A stretch of 64,000 nt of DNA from NCBI RefSeq assembly GCF_945859705.1, contig NC_079135.1, positions 24,864,501-24,928,500 on the forward strand, in the 5' to 3' direction. The notes under the pieces are model-generated. The model made no database searches. It saw only the letters and a list, made by a program, of their open reading frames with translations, and was not told the DNA's origin. Position numbers and translations under genes: made by a program. Shown here piece after piece: positions 23,652-33,022 of this stretch. Source of the DNA: Episyrphus balteatus (lineage: Eukaryota > Arthropoda > Insecta > Diptera > Syrphidae). Within the stretch, counting starts at the first letter, position 1. Every line of letters starts with the position of its first letter.

Positions 23652-24608
23652 CACTAGCCCAAAAAAATTAAGGGAACAACAAAAAATCGTGACTTTTCTT
23701 ATTGATTTTCGATAATCTGTATCTCAGTAAAAAATGATCGCATCATGACAAAATGAAAAGCATGTAAAAGCTCTATTCTTCTTATTTCAGGATTAAATGT
23801 TAAAATATTTTCTTTCTAACGGTAAAATAACTAAATCGTTGGAACTGTTAAAAAATAAAAATTTGTTTGTTTTTACTTTTCTCTTAAGGAAGTGGGAAGA
23901 TTTTTTCTGATAAAATGATTATTATTTTTAGAAAAGCTATTTATTTGGCTTTAAGATTCATTTTGTTTCAAACTTCTACAATTTTTTTTTAACTGCAATA
24001 TCAGTCATCAAACCAAAAACCATACTTTTGACTTTGACTATCAATATCTCAACAACGGATCACTGTACAGAATATATTCAAGGACACATTTAAAAACTTC
24101 ATTCAATTCTCTACAAAGAAATTAAGTTTGCTTTGTTAAACAAATTGTTTTCTTATTTTTTAGATTAATTTAGAAAAGCTATCAAAATAGGCATTTTTAC
24201 GGTTTTTTTTTAGAAAATTTACCTCTATTTAATTTCTTTGGGTGATAAGATTAAACTGAGGCTTAATTATTGAAGCTTAATGTACCTGAAATTAATATGC
24301 AAAGTTTCAGACTTATTCTTTAAGCAGTTTTTCTGTTGTGAGGGTTTGAATTTTTGAGATGAAGTAACACACCATATTTCTGCAGGTCTAAATGACTTAC
24401 TTCTTTGAACTTTTTTATGAGCAAAATCAAATTCTTTTGAGTTTATTTGAACATTTTATTGATAAATATCGTTTAAATTTAAGATAAACCAATTAAAAAT
24501 TAAAAGTTTTCAAAAGAAGTTATATTTTGAAAAAAGCTTTTTATACAATTTTTGGATATTTTTCCTAATTTTGAATTTTTTTTGTTCCCTTAATATTTTG
24601 GGCTAGTG
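23652..24608. mobile_element. 957-bp Tc1/mariner-like non-autonomous element
   Basis: TA dinucleotides flank inverted ends. The left end starts CACTAGCCCAAAA then ATTAAGGGAACAA; the right end as reverse complement starts CACTAGCCCAAAA then TATTAAGGGAACAA. About 27 of 30 end bases match. TA duplication and CA-starting ends fit the Tc1/mariner superfamily. No transposase frame is visible inside; the interior is AT-rich. Confidence 0.8.
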
Positions 24609-25628
24609 TATATTTGAGTAGAACTAAGTATGAGAGCTCGCTAACACTAATTATTGAATTGGAACAAAAATTATTATTCATATTTTATATTCTGGCTTTT
24701 CGGAAATGTAGGTGTTACCTACATTTCAAATAATTCTTTTTTTATTTGAAGTCAACTTATGAGAAAATGTCTCCTACCACTTAAACGACATACCTAATAT
24801 TGCCCCTTACATTTTTTTTCGCAAATAATCTAGAAAATCTTTTTTCAATTATGTGATTAAAACAAGTATAAAATTTTAGTAAAATATTTAAAAAAAAGCG
24901 TTTTGTTCACAAAACACACATAGTGAAAAAAGTAAAAAAATAGTTTTTAATTTTTCAAATAATTTAAATTTTTAAATGTCACATCAATGAATTTGTTTTT
25001 TTTTTTTTTTTTATTTTGTACTTTTGTTTAAGTTGTTTTGATTTGTTTTCTTCCGAGATTTTCGCATTCCAGTTTTTTTTTCGAGATTTAGTGTGGTGAG
25101 ATCCTAAGTCCAAAAACTTATGAAATAATTTTCTAGTTTTAGATTTGTTCTCGTGCGTTGTAAGATTTTTGTTGCTTTCTTTTAACTAAAGACTATGTAA
25201 ACTACTAATATTTTAAAAAAATAAGTAAAAAAAGATGCCCATTTGAGAAACAGGAACAAATTTTGTGAGATCAGTTCGAATCGTTTTCAATTTTTATTTG
25301 TATAAAAAAAATTTTAAAACCTGTTAAAGTTCGGGAAAAACATGAAGTTATTTAAAAACCAAACATTTTTATTTCCAATATCTTAAAAAAAAATTTATTT
25401 GGAAAAAATAAATATATAATATATATGAAAGATATTATGTTTTTTGAGGTTTCATAATTTCTATTTCCAAAAATGTACCAACAAATCTCGTTTTTGACCT
25501 GTTAACATTCACTTCGGACTTAACATCGTAATCAGCACACAAAACCTTTAGAAATCCATGGTTTTGTTTAAACCTTATATTCGTTGGGCCTAACGGTTTT
25601 CAACCAACTTTGTTGAAATGAAATAATT
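24609..25628. other. AT-rich non-coding sequence
   Basis: No gene is seen. Poly(T) near 24997-25013 and A-rich stretches dominate. The last 9 bases (25620-25628) are the left target duplication of the next element. Confidence 0.45.
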
Positions 25629-26305
25629 GGGATCGGGTCAAAATTCTGGCTTCAAAATTCTGCTTTTCAAAATTCTGCTTTTTTAACGAAAATTCTGTTT
25701 TTCAAAATTCTACATTTTTTCTATTCTGCTTTTCAAAATTCGGTTTTTTTAAATTCTGCTTTTCAAATTTCTGCCATTATTATACTTAAACAAAAAAATT
25801 CTGCCAATTCTCTATTTTTTTTAGAGCATATGCGCTGACTAAAGAAAAATACACCTCATTAATGTAATTCAACATTGGTACTTTCCTAAATTTTTTTTTT
25901 TAAGTGTCGCAAATATTTTTTAAAATGCATAGACTGACTTTCTTTCGAATAAATTTTATAACTTATTGGAACCGATGTTGTTTGATACAAAATATTCCTT
26001 TTCTTATTCAAATTTTTGAATATTCATCTTTATTTGATAAATTAAAAAATTTTGAATTATTTTTTTCGGAAATGTTTAGGTAGAATTAAAAACCCTTTCT
26101 TAATATTTTCAAATTTATTCATTTATAAAACAAAAATTAATTTGCATTCAAAGAATGACAAATTACTAAGGTAAGTAATCAAATAAGCAGATAATTTTTC
26201 AAGAAGATGATTTTACAGAATTCTTTTTTAATTTTTTGCAGAATTTTGAAACACAGAATTATGAAAAGCAGAATTTTGACCCCGGCAGAATTTTGACCCC
26301 AACCC
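25629..26305. mobile_element. 677-bp element with GGG-starting inverted ends and 9-bp target duplication
   Basis: Left end GGGATCGGGTCAAAATTCTG and right end (reverse complement) GGGTTGGGGTCAAAATTCTG match at 18 of 20 positions. The 9-bp string GAAATAATT flanks both sides (25620-25628, 26306-26314). Just inside the left end, a unit like CAAAATTCTGCTTTT is repeated about seven times; the right end carries two to three inverted copies. An 8-9 bp duplication suggests a hAT- or Mutator-type transposase, but no coding sequence is present. Confidence 0.8.
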
Positions 26306-26314
26306 GAAATAATT

Positions 26315-27298
26315 AGTTCATAAATACTGTTTTTGTAGTGCAGTTAACGATGAATTTTGACCTTTAAAAGGTGAATTCGTCAAAATTTTGTATGCATTTT
26401 CTTTGGATATTAACTTTATGAAAATGGAATTTTTCAACATTGATTACAAAGGAGTATTTTATCAAATAACTCGGTTATTACAAGGCTTTTAAAGAGCATT
26501 AATACCAAAATCTCATTTTTTACAAAAAAAAAAAAAAAACTAATCTAAGGTATTAACCTGAAAGTTTTTTTTTTTTATCAAATCAAGAAATTCACTAGTA
26601 TGCTGTGAGACATGGTGCTCCTTTTTCAATGTGTTATGTCCATCCGGATCGCTTTTCTAAAACTCTACCATTCTCATTGTGAGTCTATATTTCTTCCAAC
26701 TTATTTTTTAGAAAAATTACAAAAAAATAAGTGACATCAATGTTATCCAATTTTATCGGCCTTAATATAATATTAAAAAATAAAGAAATTTTTGGCAATG
26801 AAAAGACCATTATTGCAAGTTAAAAAAAAACTATCAAATCTTTTCGCATTGACTGTAATCGTACCCATTTGCTGTATTTGTGATATAGTCAAGCCCATTC
26901 TATGCCACTTTTACATTACCAAGGATATTGCCATATAGTATAGGTAGTATACAATACTGCTTTTTGGCTGTCTTACCCACAATTGTTACACCTGGATGCA
27001 ATAGCAACCGAATGGTGCTATGGAAAACATTCAACACCGCAATGCAATATTCTTGTTTCGCATTGAAAATCGTCTATATCAGTATGTTGGTCTAGGGGAT
27101 GCAACAGTGCACCATATCCGATTTAGCTCGACTTTACAATAAAACACTCCAAAAAAACAACAACAAAAAACGAGTAAAACCTTTAAAGTTGAAATTCAAG
27201 TATAGCTTTCCACGGTGCCATAGAGTTCCCAGGTCAATAAACTCTCACCAAAAAAAAAAATACAAAACAAAAAATAAAACAAAGTTTAAGCAATCACC
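26315..27298. other. AT-rich non-coding sequence
   Basis: I see nothing that supports a gene or mobile element here beyond A/T runs. Confidence 0.4.
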
Positions 27299-27708
27299 TT
27301 ATGTCCATAGTTCACATAGTAATTTTAGGATAGATTCAATTTCCCAGGAGTAGATTTGAAAGTTCTCACGCACAAAAGCACCAATCCAGTGAAATACTTC
27401 TTCGAATGTTTCCGTTTCGTCCTTCATCAGGCATCTGGTGTCAATCAAGTGTAACCCACGAAGCTGCATGTTTCGAACGTTATTGATTACAGTCTGCTAA
27501 GTATCATTCAAGAAATTCTCTCCATTCTGTTGCACGCAATACACAAAAAAGACCGTTGGTCAGTAATCATATATACCTTCAACAGGAACAATACTTGGCT
27601 CTCACTCTGTAAGTCCCGGAAACTGGTAAAATAAATTCTCACGGTGCCGGAAATGTCATCCATCCCTCCCGACTGACCAAAAACCGATTTGAAGAACAAA
27701 GTGCATTT
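27299..27708 (-). CDS. Possible two-exon coding segment, unknown product
   Basis: A candidate only. On the minus strand a frame open from 27708 reads MDDISGTVRIYFTSFRDL and on to LFLLK, ending at AAG (27577), followed directly by a donor-like GTATAT. An acceptor-like TTAGCAG ends at 27494. Removing these 83 nt (27576-27494) joins, in frame, to a 64-codon stretch (INNVRNMQLRGLHLIDTR, later EEVFHWIGAFVRENFQI) ending in TAA at 27301-27299. The composition is much less biased than neighbouring frames, and the spacing of leucines is faintly leucine-rich-repeat-like. No 5' exon, start codon or family is recognised. It could be the 3' end of a host gene, a decayed gene, or chance. Confidence 0.3.
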
Positions 27709-29049
27709 TCATCGGAAACGCTTCAAATTTCCATTCAAAGTTATATCGTGGTTCTTCGGCTTCAACTTGAACTCTTCTATACAAACCTCTCTCAAACACA
27801 AACAGCGAGACTGAATTCAACACCAAGTTCCCCTTTTTTTGAGTATATTTTATTGGATGGTTGCAGTGATGCGTTGGGAAGGTGTAGAGGCAACCCACAT
27901 TAAAAAGTTCTCACGTTAATTGGGATTCTGTAAACAATCCGCGGCGCAGCGATATCCTTCGAAAAAGCAATTCACCGTTGTTTTGTTTACACTTCGCATG
28001 ATGGCTCTGGCTGTTGTGTGTATGTTGGTTTGCTTGTGTATAAAGATTGGATTGCTCGTTGTTTCGTCATCATCGCCGACGACGACGCCGCCGTTGAAAC
28101 AATCAAACGATGATGGGCACTCAATGCGACACATCGACATGTGGTTGATGGGATCCGAGGTGACATTTGGTTTATATTCTATGTTTACCAACAGGGAATT
28201 TCCTTTTAATCGTATACAGCACACTATTGTTACGTTTACGTGTAGTATAAACATAGAGGTACCTTCCAAAAGGAATATGTAAAGGGACTATCCTCAAGGA
28301 TTTATATACTGTGGGGAAAGAATTTTAAGTTCAATTAAGTTGTTTTTGTTTGTTTGAAGCTGTCGTCGTTATATTGATTTCGTGTGATTTTGTAATTTTG
28401 GATTTCTTTGTGAATATAAGATTTTAGGTACCTAGGTAAAAATTTGTTCTTTGTTCAAGTTTCCAATAAAAAAAGTGAATTTGTTAAGTAGATAAGTAGG
28501 TATCCAAAATTATTGTCAATCAAATTATCGTCGCTTGGAAAAATGTTTGTCGTATGTTAAAAATTGAGGTTTTAGAAAAATCTTATCATACTCGAAAACC
28601 ATATTTAATATCCGCAGTTTTATTAGAATAAAAATAAGGTAGATATAACAAATTTTATCAAAATCATTGTAAGAAAATTGCAATATCTCGAAAATGTTTT
28701 ATAGAAGGTATACCGTATACGTTCTAAAGGAGATATTAAAAAACAAAAAATCATTTGTACCCTGATGAACGCACCGACACACACCGTCGGACTTTGTAAC
28801 GAAACCCTCTTTTTTTCACTTCTCCATCATCTTAACTTTAATTTTGATTAATACGAAAACCTCTAATTAAGTTTGACACGAAACCAATAACTACCGGTTA
28901 AGAGCAAGTACAAATTTATGAAAATGCAAATGAATTGCAATTGGAAAAGTATTCGTAGGTAGGGTTTTTGTCGAGACGGTTCTGTGGAACTAATTTTTTC
29001 GTTTACAATTTCGTTGTGATACTTGTGTCTGAAAATTTTAAATTTTTCA
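27709..29049. other. No supported gene
   Basis: Overlapping frames of 117-120 codons on both strands at 27916-28282 have no domain and lack a convincing start. The remaining sequence is AT-rich. Confidence 0.4.
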
Positions 29050-29214
29050 ACGCGTTTTGGACGCGTTTCGGGCGCGTTTTAGATTCGTTTTGAACGCGTT
29101 TAAAACGCGTTTCGGACGCTTTTTGGACGCGTTTTGGATACATTTTGAACGCGTTTCTGACGCGTTTTGAAAGCTTTTTAAACGCGTTTCGGACGCTTTT
29201 CAGACGCGTTTCAA
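29050..29214 (+). repeat. 11-bp tandem array, left arm (15 units)
   Basis: Fifteen units in perfect 11-bp register, consensus ACGCGTTTCGG, many holding the MluI hexamer ACGCGT and CpG pairs. The array is much richer in GC and CpG than its surroundings. Eleven is not a multiple of three, so it is not a protein repeat. Confidence 0.92.
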
Positions 29215-29427
29215 CATACCAAGTTTTATAGATGAGTTAGAATAACAAATTGATGGAGTTGAAAAGAAAAAGAAACTTATCATAATAGGAGATATGAACA
29301 TTGATCTGAATAAAAGAGATAGTAACTAAGTTATTAACTACTCGAGTATGTTTGCTTCAAAAGGTTTATCAAACGTCGTTAAAGCCTACTCAAGAGTTGA
29401 TCTTCGGAAAGGAAGTAAGACAAGAAT

Positions 29428-30766
29428 ACACTGACCCAAAAAGGTACATAAAATTAATGAATTCGTACATTAATTTAATGAAAAAATTCATGGCAAATGA
29501 GCCAATGTAAAAAATTCATTAAATTTAAGAATCTTTTTATAAATAAATTCATAAGGGAATGAATCTTTCTTAAAAATTAAAAATAAGTTCTTAAATTTTA
29601 TGAATTTGTTCATAAACGAATTCGAAAATTTTTGAACATGTTTAAGGGGTAATAACACCTTGTAAACAATGAAATCGAGCGTCATTTTCATCAGCGTATA
29701 AAACAAAGAAGAAATATTATTTTCTTTTGGTGTTTGTTTAGTTTAATTAAGTATATTAATAGGTAACAGAATAGGCTAATGTTAAATTGTTTAATGATGT
29801 GAAATTTTTTAAAAGGCGGTGTAGTTCAGGATGATAGTAAAATCCTGTGCTCCCATCGGGCGACCAACTAACTCCTACAGTTTTTAAACGATTGGGCTGA
29901 AATTTTGTGTGGAGCTTAAAAATACTATTCTCTAGTGAAGTACGTAGGATTTTATTGAAATATTAAAATTTAGCGGTTTTATGGTCTTTTTTTCAATGAA
30001 TATTGTTTTTGGAAGGAAATAATTTTTTCAAACTAATGCCATTTCTTTAAAAATTAATATTTCAAAAAAATCTTACGTACTTCACTAGAGAATAGTATTT
30101 CTAAGCTCCACACAAAATTTCAGTTCAATCGGTTAAAAACTGTAGGAGTTAGTTGGTCGCCCGATGGGAGCACAGGATTTTACTATCATCCTGAACTACA
30201 CCGCCTTTTAAAAAATTTCACATCATTAAAAAATTTAACATTAGCCTATTCTGTTACCTATTAATATACAAACACCAAAAGAAAATAATATTTCTTCTTT
30301 GTTTTATACGCTGATGAAAATGACGCTCGATTTCATGGTTTAGAAGGTGTTATTACCCCTTAAGAAAAGTTTCTTAGATTTTAAGAAAAAATTCTTAGAT
30401 TTTAAGAAAAGTTTCTTAGAATTATCTTAACTCAAAATACAACTGAATGGAAAATAATAGTGAATTTCGTTCATAAAAGTATGTCCAGATTCTAAGATTC
30501 AGTAAAATATTCTTTCGAATTCGGGGTAGAAGTTTATGAATTTATTCATTAACCTTCGTATTTGTTCTTAAAAAAAATTCATAAAAATATTTTCCATAGG
30601 AAGTTTTTTATGAAAACTTATTCTTAAATTTTATGAATTGTTCTTAAAAATATTTTTTTTTTTTTTGAAGAATTCGTACTAAAATTTAATGAATATTTCT
30701 TAAAAATTTATGAATTTCGATTTATGAACGAAATTCATAGTTTTTAAGAATAATAATTTTTTCAGT
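29428..30766. mobile_element. Nested miniature element (ACTGA ends) inside the endonuclease relic
   Basis: The direct repeat AAGAAT lies at 29422-29427 and 30767-30772; extending to 8 bp gives AAGAATAC versus AAGAATGG. The ends read ACTGACCCAAAAA on the left and ACTGAAAAAAT on the right (reverse complement). The body repeats AT-rich strings such as TTCATAAATTTTAAGAA in both orientations. It contains a second, TTAA-flanked insertion. No transposase gene. Confidence 0.65.
29646..30359. mobile_element. 714-bp TTAA-flanked long palindrome (foldback element)
   Basis: TTAA lies at 29642-29645 and 30360-30363. From GGGGTAATAACACCTT inward the left arm (to about 29971) is matched by the right arm (from about 30047) for roughly 320 bp, with a loop of about 75 bp. 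Arm identity is high, so RNA or single strands would form a long hairpin. A TTAA duplication is used by piggyBac- and Kolobok-type transposases; the GGGG end is unusual for piggyBac. Confidence 0.82.
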
Positions 30767-30872
30767 AAGAATGGAAAATGAACAAATTTACGCCTCTGTC
30801 ATCGAAACTGATGTGTCGGATCACTATGCATTACTTTGTGGCGTTTTGAGTAGCTCTAATGACTCTCACCGT

Positions 30873-31113
30873 CTGAAACGCGTCTAAACGCATCTTAAAC
30901 TCATCCAAAACGCGTCTGAAACGCTTCCAAAACGTGTCCGAAACGCTCCTGAAACGCGTTTAAAACGCGTACAAAACGCGTCTGAAAAGCGTCAAAAACG
31001 CGTCTGAAACGCATCTGAAACACGTCTGAAACGCGCCTGAAACGCGTTCAAAACGCGTCCAAAAAGCGTCTAAAACGCGTCCGAAACGCGTCCAAAACTT
31101 TTTCGAAACGCCT
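30873..31113 (-). repeat. 11-bp tandem array, right arm (22 units)
   Basis: Twenty-two units of CCGAAACGCGT (reverse complement of the left arm), all 11 bp except one 10-bp unit. Variants such as AAAACGTGT and GAAACACGT show decay at CpG sites. Confidence 0.92.
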
Positions 31114-32393
31114 CGGAAATTCGACACTTACTTAAATCATTCACATATTTCATTGTTTCCATAAAGTTGATATATACAAAAACAACGAAAATAATGTTTA
31201 TGTAAATCATTTTACTTTGCATCAACTTCTACCTAAAAAACACAACACATTCAAATCAATTATTCATACTAAATAAATTTTTCATGAATTTTCCAAATCT
31301 ATACCATTATTCAAACTATTAACACGCACTATGCATTTGCATTTTTTTACTTTACAAAAATTTAAATACAGGGTATGGAATTAATTCGGCACATCAACAC
31401 TTAACGCATGCAAATTTCAAAGAAATAAAAAGAAAAAAAATGTAGTATCATGCTGCATGCAGCATGATGCACCATATCATCACCATCACTCTTTTGGATG
31501 CTTTGATCATTTTTATATTTACTCTTTTCCGCAGGCTTCTTGTTATCCCTTTTCATTTGAATGAGCAGAGTTCCCTTATTTTCTTTTTTTTTTTATTTGT
31601 GTTTAAAAAATTTAATCGATTCGAACGTCTGTTGCTTTTTCCTAAATTTTTCCTTCATTGCAGTTATTGTAGGTATATCTATCTGAAAGAAGAAAAAAAA
31701 AAGTTATTCAATGTATCCGTATGAGATGAGGGGGAAAAGACAACACACAAAAAAAAAACAGGACCAATCGCACCTGGTGCATGCATATGCGCCAGTCAAT
31801 GCGGCACACTAGGTCATATGAGTGTATAACAACAACAAAAAAAAAGGCAAGGCGTACAAACATAGGCACAAGCTAAAAAGTCCCAAATGGCACTAGGAAT
31901 CTATTAAAGTCTTTGATTTCGCAAAAAAAAAAAAACAAAATATAAACGTCGTCGTCGATGAGAAGGGGTCCTTGTGCTGAAACACAATACATTTCGATAG
32001 ATTTATTGAGTTTTTTTTTTCATTTGCTTGTTTTCTTTTTTTTTTTTTGCAATCTTCTTGACAATTTATTCCACATGTGGTTGACTTTATAAAAGCAATA
32101 GCTCTTTTGGGAAAACAGACGGAAATAACTTTGATTATTTTCTATTAAAAATGTTGACGCTATTCTTATTTAGTCATAGTCCTCATCATAAATTTGGGGT
32201 ACAAGTTTGTCTGAGAGTTGTAGTTACTCAAAAAAAAAAAAAAGTTCAAACTGAAAAACCTTCCAAGTGAAGGTTTTTCAATGCAACTAACTTTATTTTG
32301 CTATAAGAAATAGGTACCTGACACTCCATTAGTTGATTATGACCGCAACATGTCATTTTTGGTATGGCTTTCAATTTAAATCTTCTGCATTTG
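31114..32393. other. Gene-free stretch
   Basis: No supported gene. A and T homopolymers, CATGCAGCATG-type palindromes near 31450-31470, and a perfect 11-bp-arm hairpin (TGAAAAACCTT / AAGGTTTTTCA) at 32252-32280 are visible. Confidence 0.45.
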
Positions 32394-32420
32394 AAACAAA
32401 AGAGCTGATCTCCGAACTTT
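32394..32420 (-). repeat. 27-bp dispersed motif, copy 1
   Basis: On the minus strand reads AAAGTTCGGAGATCAGCTC then TTTTGTTT. The same motif recurs at 39749-39775 and 44799-44825 with few changes, while flanking sequence is unrelated except for A-rich runs. Confidence 0.6.
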
Positions 32421-32559
32421 GTAAAACATAAGTTAGAACAAATAAGATAGAATTTAATTTAATTTTTTTAATTCAAACTCTGGTTTTGTACTTGCTATAT
32501 AGGTAGATACTACATGCATATAAAAGTTGAGATAACAATCAAACAAGATATTACTATGA

Positions 32560-33022
32560 CAGAGAACGTGAAAAAAGTACTTCTCAAAAGTCCATCTGTA
32601 TGTCGGTCTGTATAAGGAGCTACAACAGCCCAGACAGATGGGCCGATCTACTTCAAACTTGGTATAGAGGGGTTTTTGGAATTATTTTTTTTTACCAAAA
32701 ATAACGGTACCAATTTATTTTTCTCAAAAAACGGCTCCTACGATTTTGATAAAAAAAAAATCAATTTTTAGTTGTTATAAGTTCATGAAATTTTAGGTAC
32801 CATAAAACCTTTTTTTTTAAATCTCACTAGCTATCTCCCAAACGATTTGCTTAATTACAACAAAATTTTGAATATAAAACAAATGAATTTTTTTGAAATT
32901 CGTTTTTGAAAAATCAGATTTTCTAAAACAAGACATTGAATTTTTTGGAAATTTTGGTTTTAGTTGTTGGCTTATAGTTTTTACTAAATGGCATACCAAC
33001 TTTATTTTAAAACTTTTTTTTT
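32560..33022 (+). repeat. Dispersed repeat flanking family A (left part)
   Basis: Contains CTGTATGTCGGTCTGT and ACAGCCCAGACAGATGGG, strings of a type common in arthropod dispersed repeats, then TTTCTCAAAAAACGGCTCCTACGATTTTG-like sequence. A related AAAAACGGCTCTAACGATTTT occurs at about 34873-34893, after family A, suggesting family A inserted into this repeat. Confidence 0.4.

Larger units (their letters stand above)
29258..30867 (+). pseudogene. Endonuclease (exonuclease-endonuclease-phosphatase) domain fragment, interrupted
   Basis: The left piece (29258-29427) reads KKKKLIIIGDMNIDLNKRD, then a TAA, then in the same frame NYSSMFASKGLSNVVKAYSR. The right piece (about 30771-30867) reads MENEQIYASVIETDVSDHYA. 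GDMN and SDH are the D/N and D/H catalytic blocks of retrotransposon-type endonucleases. When the nested element and one copy of its 6-bp duplication are ignored, the two pieces are in frame, so the insertion came after the fragment was already in place. The expected segment between the blocks (around IDH) is missing and one stop is present, so it is a relic. Confidence 0.7.
29050..31113. mobile_element. Foldback-like element: inverted 11-bp repeat arrays around an endonuclease fragment
   Basis: Two arrays of the same 11-bp unit (ACGCGTTTCGG) face each other: 15 units at 29050-29214 and 22 units at 30873-31113 in reverse complement (CCGAAACGCGT). Long inverted ends built from short tandem repeats are the architecture of Drosophila foldback (FB) elements. 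Between them is an endonuclease-domain fragment, itself split by a nested element (29428-30766). Outer flanks show weak inverted similarity (GTGTCTGAAAATTT left, GTGTCGAATTTCC right as reverse complement). Assigning this to FB is by architecture only; no transposase is present and I cannot define a target duplication. Confidence 0.6.

Noticed and set aside
27916..28282. 117- and 120-codon frames on opposite strands at the same place
   Set aside because: They overlap each other, the plus frame begins at a non-ATG codon, and neither shows a domain. One signal-like hydrophobic stretch alone is not enough.
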